A stretch of 5,000 nucleotides of DNA from positions 1-5,000 of the forward strand of contig JAIUYC010000430.1 of the NCBI GenBank assembly GCA_020216575.1, read 5' to 3'. The notes beneath the pieces were generated by a model. That model ran no database searches. It was not told the origin of the DNA and saw only the letters and a program-made list of their open reading frames with translations. Source of the DNA: Coleofasciculus sp. S288. GTDB taxonomy: Bacteria; Cyanobacteriota; Cyanobacteriia; Cyanobacteriales; Coleofasciculaceae. Every line of letters starts with the position of its first letter. The stretch's first letter is position 1. Of this stretch, positions 1-5,000 are shown one piece after another. Position numbers and translations under genes: made by a program.

Positions 1-1736
1 AAACTCACAACGTCACAGCCTTCTTTGCTTGGACAGCTTGGGCAGCCGTAGCAAATCGACCGAATGCGCCGTTTTCTTATACAGCAAACTGGCCTCATGA
101 TGACTTAGTTGGTAACGAGCCACCCGGGCAATTTATCATCTGGTCGATTGTGTCAATCATTATTCTGATTGCTGGAATTGGAGCATTTTTGTTCGTCTAC
201 CTGAGTCAAGAAGAGGCGGATGATGTTTTGCCAGTTCCGGCGCGTCCTGCTGTGGCAATTCCCACACCGAGCCAAAAAGTAACCTCGCTATTTTTTGGTG
301 TAGCAATGGCACTATTTTTAGTGCAAATTATCATGGGAATGTTCACCGCTCACTATGCGGTAGAAGCGGAAGGATTTTACGGAATTCCTTTGAGTGATTT
401 TCTTCCCTACGCAGCTTCCCGTACTTGGCACTTGCAATTAGCTATCTTTTGGATTGCAACGTGCTGGTTAGCAGCAGGACTGTACTTTGCTCCCCGTTTT
501 GGTCAGTTTGAACCCAAAAATCAAGCACTGGGTAATGTCGTTCTCCTCATAGCCTTAACGGTTGTTGTTGTCGGTTCGATGATTGGCACTTGGGAGGCGA
601 TAACCGGAGTTCTGGATGTAAAACAAAGCTTCCTTTGGGGACACCAAGGTTATGAGTACATCGAATTAGGACGGGTTTGGCAAATCCTGCTGATTGGTGG
701 CATGACGTTTTGGCTGTGGCTGATGTATCGTGCCTTCAAGCCTGCGTTGAAAAAGGAGAAAAATCCGACGGGTTTAAGTCACTTTTTCCTCTACAGTGCG
801 ATTACTATTCCTCTGTTTTATTCCGTGGGATTGATGTACACCAATCACACACCGTTGAGTATTGCGGAGTATTGGCGTTGGTGGGTGATTCACCTGTGGG
901 TTGAAGGATTCTTTGAGGTATTTGCTACGGTTGTGATTGCCTATTTGTGCAGTGAGTTGGGATTCCTCAAGAAATCTTCGGCGTTACGTGCGACTTACCT
1001 CACCACAATTCTGTATTTGGGTAGTGGTGTGATGGGGACACTGCACCATCTGTACTTCTCCGGTACACCCTCGTTTATTGCAGCAACAGGTGCGGTATTT
1101 TCAGCTTTGGAAGTAGTGCCTCTGACGCTGATTGGTTTTGAGGTATTGCAAACGTTGAAACTTTCTAAGGAAGCAGAAGGATTTTATCGTTGGCCGTTAC
1201 GATTTTTCATCGCTACCTGTTTTTGGAATTTAATCGGTGCAGGAGTGTTTGGATTTTTGATTAATCCGCCGATTGTTCTGTACTATTCTCAGGGGTTAAA
1301 TACAACGCCAATTCACGCTCATTCTGCTTTGTTTGGGGTTTATGGCTGTTTGGCGCTGGCGCTGATGTTGTTTGCCTTGCGGGAATTTGTGCCAGAACAG
1401 GCGTGGAATGAGAAGATGTTGCGCTTTTCGTTCTGGGCAATCAATATTGGTTTAGTCATGATGATGGTTTTTGGGCTGATTCCGAATGGATTTTATCAGC
1501 TATCAGAGTCGATTGAGCATGGTACTTGGTTTGCCCGCAGTGCTGAGGTGATTACGAGTCCCTGGATGCGGTGGACGGTGTGGCTGCGGATTCCGGGTGA
1601 TATCATTTTTGCGATCGGTGCTCTGACGATGTTCTTGTTTACGGTGAGGGCGATTTTTGCGGTTTTTCGCTTTCCGGTTCCCACAACTAAACCGGAATTA
1701 ACTGCTACTGCTCACGCTAGCGGAACTGAGTCCTGA
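1..1736 (+). CDS. norB: Quinol-dependent nitric oxide reductase (qNOR), 5'-truncated
   Basis: Membrane enzyme of the haem-copper oxidase superfamily that reduces two NO to N2O with electrons from quinol. The frame is open from position 3. The GTG at 150 is internal, because codons 3-149 already read as qNOR sequence (FFAWTAWA, SYTANWP, LVGNEPPGQF). The N-terminal soluble region and first helix lie outside the window. About 13 hydrophobic segments are visible. Counting from the GTG at 150, likely ligands are His94 and His391 (low-spin haem b), His389 (haem b3) and His248, His299 and His300 (FeB), assigned by analogy with cNOR NorB. The HLWVEGFFE motif (Glu252, Glu256) and SALE Glu321 match the conserved cNOR glutamates 211, 215 and 280. 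All key residues are present, so the enzyme looks intact. The fused N-terminal extension supports qNOR rather than cytochrome c-dependent NorB. No NorC-like or NO-regulator gene is visible. In non-denitrifying cyanobacteria the likely role is NO detoxification (inference). Confidence 0.95.
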   Translation, partial: THNVTAFFAWTAWAAVANRPNAPFSYTANWPHDDLVGNEPPGQFIIWSIVSIIILIAGIGAFLFVYLSQEEADDVLPVPARPAVAIPTPSQKVTSLFFGVAMALFLVQIIMGMFTAHYAVEAEGFYGIPLSDFLPYAASRTWHLQLAIFWIATCWLAAGLYFAPRFGQFEPKNQALGNVVLLIALTVVVVGSMIGTWEAITGVLDVKQSFLWGHQGYEYIELGRVWQILLIGGMTFWLWLMYRAFKPALKKEKNPTGLSHFFLYSAITIPLFYSVGLMYTNHTPLSIAEYWRWWVIHLWVEGFFEVFATVVIAYLCSELGFLKKSSALRATYLTTILYLGSGVMGTLHHLYFSGTPSFIAATGAVFSALEVVPLTLIGFEVLQTLKLSKEAEGFYRWPLRFFIATCFWNLIGAGVFGFLINPPIVLYYSQGLNTTPIHAHSALFGVYGCLALALMLFALREFVPEQAWNEKMLRFSFWAINIGLVMMMVFGLIPNGFYQLSESIEHGTWFARSAEVITSPWMRWTVWLRIPGDIIFAIGALTMFLFTVRAIFAVFRFPVPTTKPELTATAHASGTES

Positions 1737-1760
1737 CGCTCAATAGTTCTCAGTTTGCCA

Positions 1761-1796
1761 AAATCCCCAACTTTACTTGGCTAGGGTTGGGGGTTT
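1761..1796 (+). terminator. Probable norB terminator hairpin
   Basis: An 11-bp stem pairs AAATCCCCAAC (1761-1771) with GTTGGGGGTTT (1786-1796), with one G-U pair and a 14-nt loop. It starts 25 bases after the norB stop and is followed by the T-rich GTTTGTCC. The U-tract is short and interrupted, which makes it a moderate intrinsic terminator. Its position between two same-strand genes suggests that the ATPase gene has its own promoter. Confidence 0.6.
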
Positions 1797-1849
1797 GTTT
1801 GTCCGCTATGAGTACATCTTAAGGGACAAGGGATACCATGCTTTTACGC

Positions 1850-1881
1850 TTGCACGTTAGAGTAATAGAAGTCATAGAAGT
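1850..1881 (+). promoter_or_regulatory. Weak candidate promoter with 8-bp direct repeat
   Basis: TTGCAC at 1850-1855 resembles a -35 box. A poor -10-like CATAGA lies 17 bases downstream at 1873-1878, matching only three of six consensus bases. The same stretch carries ATAGAAGT twice (1865-1872 and 1874-1881), nine bases apart. That spacing is close to one helical turn and could place a regulator over the -10 region. This is the best candidate in the 171-base gap upstream of the ATPase gene, but the match is weak and the repeat is short. Confidence 0.22.
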
Positions 1882-1907
1882 AGCGAACTGGTGAGGATGA
1901 ACTCATT

Positions 1908-3095
1908 ATGCCAAATAAATTGACTCACTTGAGAATCAGAAACTTCCGTTCGCTTGCGGATGTGACTGTTGATTTGAAAGATTTGAATGTTCTCTTCGGC
2001 TCTAACGGAGCTGGCAAGTCAACGTTTTTGGATACAGTTTGGTTTATTCGAGATTGTGCTATCAACGGAGTTGAGTCAGCGTCTAGTGTTAGAAGTCATG
2101 GGATCGGTGCCCTTTGGGAAGGAGCGGATGAAGGTGCAAACATATCGATTGCAATTGAAACTGAGGCAGTAGACTATGAGGTTTTATTTGGATACTCCTC
2201 TGGTAGGATCGAGCCTTTTGTTGGCGAAAGATTGTACTCAAAGAGTCGCAAGGTTTATCTGATTGACCGCAAGAGAGGAAGTGACAAAGCCACCTTTTAC
2301 CACTTAAAGTTGGATCAGCAGGTGACAATTGAACTTAGAGAGCCTGAAAAACTTGCTTTTAGTAGGTACGTAGACTTCCAGGAAGGAGTGGATGAAGCAT
2401 CTGATTTAGACAGATTACTTCACTTTGTTCATCTTTATCACTCGCGAGAAGCTAACTTATTTCGACTGAAGCAACGAGGTTCAGATTCTAGCTACCAAAC
2501 TTGGCTCTGGGAGAGGTGTGAAAATTTATGGTCAGTTTTAAGGAATCTCCACGACAAGCGAAGAATTGATAGACGATATGACACAATTGTGGAGTTCATG
2601 AGAGAAAGCTTTCCATCATTCGATGATCTTTTGATTGAACAGACTAGTCTAAGTACTGTATATGGAAGTTTTTTGGAAAAAACAAGAAAAAATCCAATTC
2701 AAGCCTCTGGAGTATCTGATGGTCATCTTCAGATGCTTATTCACCTGACGGCTCTATTTTCTGAGGGAGCTAATCGTGATTCTCTGATCTTGTTTGATGA
2801 GCCTGAAATATCGCTGCATCCCTGGACAATATCAATTTTTGCAAAAGCAGTTAAACTGGCTACTGAAAGTTGGAACAAGCAAGTTTTTATCGCAACTCAC
2901 TCTCCCGTTCTGATGAGCCAATTTGAACCAGAGTATATATTTGCTACAGAAGTTGATGAAATTGGGCAAACAGTCATAAAACGAGTCAGCGAAATGGAAG
3001 AGATTAAAGATTTACTAGAGGAATATGCAGTAGGTTCCCTCTACATGGCTGAGATGATTGCACCTCAGAGTAAATCTCTTTCAATGGTGGAGTAA
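1908..3095 (+). CDS. SMC/ABC-type AAA family ATPase, COG4637-like
   Basis: A 395-aa cytoplasmic ATPase. It opens with the RIRNFRSL strand typical of RecF/SMC-like ATPases. Walker A is GSNGAGKST (residues 31-39, Lys37). A charged middle region (about 80-260) replaces the long coiled coil of true SMC proteins. A signature-like SDGHLQ follows at 270-275, then Walker B LILFDEPE (293-300; Asp297, Glu298) and the H-loop ATHSP (His331). The C-terminal FEPEYIF, then a strand, then EEYAVGSLY resembles the COG4637 predicted ATPases. There is no TOPRIM domain in this chain, unlike OLD or GajA. ATG 1908 is the first ATG in its frame after the in-frame stop at 1881; GAGG at 1893-1896 sits 11 bases upstream, a slightly long spacing. 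The next gene starts six bases after the stop, so the two are almost certainly co-transcribed. All ATPase motifs are intact. The partner suggests an ATP-driven sensor or regulator of a nuclease-like effector (inference). Confidence 0.9.
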   Translation: MPNKLTHLRIRNFRSLADVTVDLKDLNVLFGSNGAGKSTFLDTVWFIRDCAINGVESASSVRSHGIGALWEGADEGANISIAIETEAVDYEVLFGYSSGRIEPFVGERLYSKSRKVYLIDRKRGSDKATFYHLKLDQQVTIELREPEKLAFSRYVDFQEGVDEASDLDRLLHFVHLYHSREANLFRLKQRGSDSSYQTWLWERCENLWSVLRNLHDKRRIDRRYDTIVEFMRESFPSFDDLLIEQTSLSTVYGSFLEKTRKNPIQASGVSDGHLQMLIHLTALFSEGANRDSLILFDEPEISLHPWTISIFAKAVKLATESWNKQVFIATHSPVLMSQFEPEYIFATEVDEIGQTVIKRVSEMEEIKDLLEEYAVGSLYMAEMIAPQSKSLSMVE

Positions 3096-3101
3096 GGGTG
3101 G

Positions 3102-3884
3102 ATGAACGGTCAAGATGTTACTAATGACCACCCATGTTATTTCTTTCACTTCGGATTGATTGTTACAGGCAAAGGTGAACGTACTCATCTTCCGAAATTA
3201 TTCAAATCACTAATGATGTCCGGAATTTGTACATTTCAAGTTATTGGTTTTATTGGACAACGTTCGCCGATAACCTCCGATAAGAAAAAGCTGAAAATGG
3301 TTGGAAGTGGCAAAAGTATTCCTGATAAAGATGAGAGAGATATTGGTTTACCAGCGAGAAGATATTTGTCCACAAATCGATGTGCTTATGTACTGCTAAT
3401 AGATGATCTAGAACATGATCGCAGAAACCAAGGACAACAAATTTTTGACCGATACCGACAAGCGTTCGACAAAATTATTCCAGAAGAGCAAAAACATCGA
3501 GCCTCTGTACACTTTCTAGTGAATATGCTGGAGGCTTACTACTTTGCAGATGCGGCAGCAGTCAACAAGGTTTTGGGAACTTCTTTGTCAGATTACTTAG
3601 GAGATGTAGAAACCATTCACCATCCCAAAAATGACTTAAAAAATCTCTATACTGGCTTTGATGAAGTTCAACACGGCGGAAGTATCCTTGATTGTCTCAA
3701 TGTTGAACATGTTTTGTCTCGCCCTGATACCTGTGCATCACTAAGAACTTTATTTGCATGGTGTTCAAAGGTGTTGGCTGAGTATTCAACTCCATCGGCT
3801 GAAAATCAACCTCCAGTCGATCCGTATCGGCTTCAAGATGGCATATTGAGCGACATAACAAAATCACAGTTGGATCATGTATGA
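3102..3884 (+). CDS. DUF4276/TOPRIM-like putative effector protein
   Basis: A 260-aa soluble protein that starts six bases after the ATPase stop, in the same frame, so it very probably works with that ATPase. ATG 3102 is the only early in-frame start; AAGGG at 3094-3098 may serve as a close ribosome site. The layout recalls DUF4276/RloB/TOPRIM-like proteins. A first strand and turn, LIVTGKGERTHLP (residues 19-31), are followed by an acidic strand-end motif, LLIDDLEHDR (98-107; Asp101, Asp102, Glu104, Asp106). Next come NMLEAYYFAD (141-150; Glu144, Asp150), HPKNDL (174-179) and a C-terminal CASLRTLFAW. These acids could bind Mg2+ in a nuclease-like site. Thr22 stands where classical TOPRIM has Glu ahead of Gly; Glu26 may be the working acid. 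No signal peptide or membrane segment is seen. The family call comes from motif memory, and the activity, whether nuclease or other, is not established. Confidence 0.8.
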   Translation: MNGQDVTNDHPCYFFHFGLIVTGKGERTHLPKLFKSLMMSGICTFQVIGFIGQRSPITSDKKKLKMVGSGKSIPDKDERDIGLPARRYLSTNRCAYVLLIDDLEHDRRNQGQQIFDRYRQAFDKIIPEEQKHRASVHFLVNMLEAYYFADAAAVNKVLGTSLSDYLGDVETIHHPKNDLKNLYTGFDEVQHGGSILDCLNVEHVLSRPDTCASLRTLFAWCSKVLAEYSTPSAENQPPVDPYRLQDGILSDITKSQLDHV

Positions 3885-3934
3885 GAAAAGCCCAACTGCA
3901 TCCTGACACTAAGTTCTTCTAATTCATCGATTTT

Positions 3935-3960
3935 CTCAACCTTGGTTAACCAGGGTTGGG
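3935..3960. terminator. Hairpin between convergent genes, probable terminator
   Basis: An 11-bp stem pairs CTCAACCTTGG (3935-3945) with CCAGGGTTGGG (3950-3960), with a TTAA loop and two G-U pairs. It begins 50 bases after the stop of the TOPRIM-like gene and 55 bases beyond the stop of the convergent kinase gene. On the + strand the stem is followed by ACTTGTTGTG, a weak U-tract. On the - strand the downstream side is A-rich, so termination of the + strand operon is more likely. Confidence 0.5.
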
Positions 3961-4015
3961 ACTTGTTGTGTTAGAAGTGTGCTGCTTTAAGGTGCTTGAT
4001 AGAGTGCCTCTATGA

Positions 4016-5000
4016 TTATTGAATGTTACACTTTTCAAGTTTTGTCGCAAAAGAATCGATTCGACTGAGATCGCCATCCCAATATGCACCAAACCAGCCA
4101 GATTTCCATACAAAACCTAATACTTCCAAATACTCTGGTAAGTGTCCTTGGGGGGCATTAAGACTGAAGGTAAATTGAGCATATTTGATCCATGAGTTAT
4201 TCTCACGCCATCCAACATCATTGCCAAATTTATTCACATTACCATTCACACTTTCCCAGATGCGCTTTTGGACACTAAAACCAAAGTGACCATTGCTATA
4301 TTTAACCCAGAGTTGGTCAATTATAGCGAGATCTTCGCAGGGAATTCTGGCAATAGATTCAGAATCAAGCCAGCGCCCTTTTCTAGAGCAGGCTATCGAA
4401 AGCAGAACGTTGCTAGTTTCCAGATTAGCCCCTATCCAGTTTCCAGCAGCTAGTAAATCCCGTAGTTTAGTGTAATTAACCCCCAGTGGGGAGATTAATT
4501 TAAGCGAGGAAGTTTGTGTTGATGATGGCGCAGAAGTGATGGGAACAGTTTCCATGCCTAATAATCCCATCCACTCTTGCATTGTCTGGGGACGATTCTC
4601 TGGCTTGATCTCCATCCCCTTGAGAATCCCCTGATTCACCCTGTCGCTGATGCTAGGATTAATTTCCTTTGATTCCAAAAACGACATACTAATAGCCCTG
4701 AGTGGAGCAAGCGTTGGCACTTCTCCAGTTAACAGCGAATACAGTGTCGCGGCTAAAGCATAAACATCAGTGTAAGCACCCCGTTTTGAGCGTTTGTCAT
4801 ACTGCTCAATCGGAGCAAAGCCATCGGATAACATTTGCGTATGGGTCTGAGTTAAATTCGGGGTAAACTCACGGGCAATGCCAAAATCAATTAACACAGC
4901 CTCCGATTTACCAGAGCGCAACATGATATTTTGCGGCTTTACATCTCGGTGCAACAAACCGTTATTATGAACAACTGCTAGCGCCTCACCAATCTGTTGA
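4016..5000 (-). CDS. Ser/Thr protein kinase with C-terminal GUN4 domain, 5'-truncated
   Basis: The gene reads leftwards and stays open to the window edge, so the TTG at 4957 is internal. The codons before it read [14 protein letters not shown], normal kinase sequence just ahead of the HRD loop. Numbered from that TTG, the kinase C-lobe shows HRDVKPQN (3-10; catalytic Asp5, Lys7, Asn10), the Mg-binding DFG (24-26), the activation-segment end GFAPIEQY (46-53), TDVYALA (63-69) and the closing RPQTMQEW (122-129). The glycine-rich loop and ATP-binding Lys lie outside the window. A Ser/Thr-rich linker (about 137-152) leads to a GUN4 domain (about 160-310) with [39 protein letters not shown] and GHLP. 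GUN4 binds porphyrins and stimulates Mg-chelatase in chlorophyll synthesis; in kinase fusions it is presumed to be a sensor or docking module. The kinase looks catalytically competent in the visible part. Its substrate is unknown. Confidence 0.93.
   Translation of the reverse strand, partial: QQIGEALAVVHNNGLLHRDVKPQNIMLRSGKSEAVLIDFGIAREFTPNLTQTHTQMLSDGFAPIEQYDKRSKRGAYTDVYALAATLYSLLTGEVPTLAPLRAISMSFLESKEINPSISDRVNQGILKGMEIKPENRPQTMQEWMGLLGMETVPITSAPSSTQTSSLKLISPLGVNYTKLRDLLAAGNWIGANLETSNVLLSIACSRKGRWLDSESIARIPCEDLAIIDQLWVKYSNGHFGFSVQKRIWESVNGNVNKFGNDVGWRENNSWIKYAQFTFSLNAPQGHLPEYLEVLGFVWKSGWFGAYWDGDLSRIDSFATKLEKCNIQ

Noticed and set aside
1897..1923. An 8-codon ORF starting at ATG 1897 that overlaps the ATPase start, a possible upstream ORF.
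   Set aside because: The ATG abuts the GAGG sequence, leaving no room for a ribosome site of its own, and so short an overlap is easily expected by chance.
2089..2328. Open frames of 61-79 aa on both strands inside the ATPase gene.
   Set aside because: They overlap a conserved ATPase in other frames and have no motifs or ribosome sites; they are shadows.
3306..3317. GSGKS in the TOPRIM-like protein, which resembles a P-loop.
   Set aside because: The Gly four residues before the GKS core is missing (Lys65 is there), and no Walker B follows. It is not a second nucleotide site.
3696..3909. A 70-aa open frame on the - strand (3697-3909) across the end of the TOPRIM-like gene.
   Set aside because: It lies almost wholly antisense to a well-supported gene, has no recognisable motif, and its composition looks like shadow coding.
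3882..3938. An 8-bp inverted repeat, TGAGAAAA (3882-3889) with TTTTCTCA (3931-3938), overlapping the left arm of the 3935-3960 hairpin, a possible antiterminator.
   Set aside because: The loop is 41 bases, the pairing is A/T-rich and weak, and such a repeat is plausible by chance. No leader or regulator supports switching.
1..5000. CRISPR arrays, tRNA or rRNA genes, insertion sequences or attachment sites.
   Set aside because: No repeat-spacer pattern, cloverleaf arms, transposase sequence or terminal inverted repeats were seen. The intergenic gaps (171 and 131 bases) are too short to hide most of these.

Overview
The window looks like cyanobacterial chromosome. The strongest sign is a Ser/Thr protein kinase fused to a C-terminal GUN4 (porphyrin-binding) domain, an architecture typical of cyanobacteria. 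A quinol-type nitric oxide reductase and GGTTGGG-type hairpins after genes agree with this. Two 60-base blocks counted by hand hold 30 G/C (1501-1560, inside norB) and 17 G/C (2641-2700, inside the ATPase gene). The assignment rests on gene content, not on a database match.

Layout. (1) Positions 1-1736, + strand: the 3' part of a quinol-dependent nitric oxide reductase gene (norB/qNOR), whose start lies left of the window. (2) 1737-1907: a short intergenic region with a G-rich hairpin, probably the norB terminator, and a weak possible promoter for the next genes. (3) 1908-3884, + strand: a tight two-gene unit. It encodes a COG4637-like SMC/ABC-type AAA ATPase (395 aa) and a 260-aa protein resembling DUF4276/TOPRIM-like proteins. 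The two are separated by one stop codon plus two codons and lie in the same reading frame. (4) 3885-4015: a convergent intergenic region with a second G-rich hairpin. (5) 4016-5000, - strand: the 3' part of the kinase-GUN4 gene, whose N-lobe coding part lies right of the window.

The NO reductase and the kinase look like ordinary cyanobacterial genes. The accessory-looking part is the ATPase + TOPRIM-like pair. Its parts resemble those of OLD, Gabija GajA, PARIS and AbiL/RloAB systems, where an ABC-type ATPase works with a TOPRIM-type effector, in a fused or separate chain. A role in phage or plasmid defence is inferred from this resemblance and is not shown by the sequence. The second protein has Thr where classical TOPRIM motif I has its catalytic Glu, so its chemistry is uncertain.
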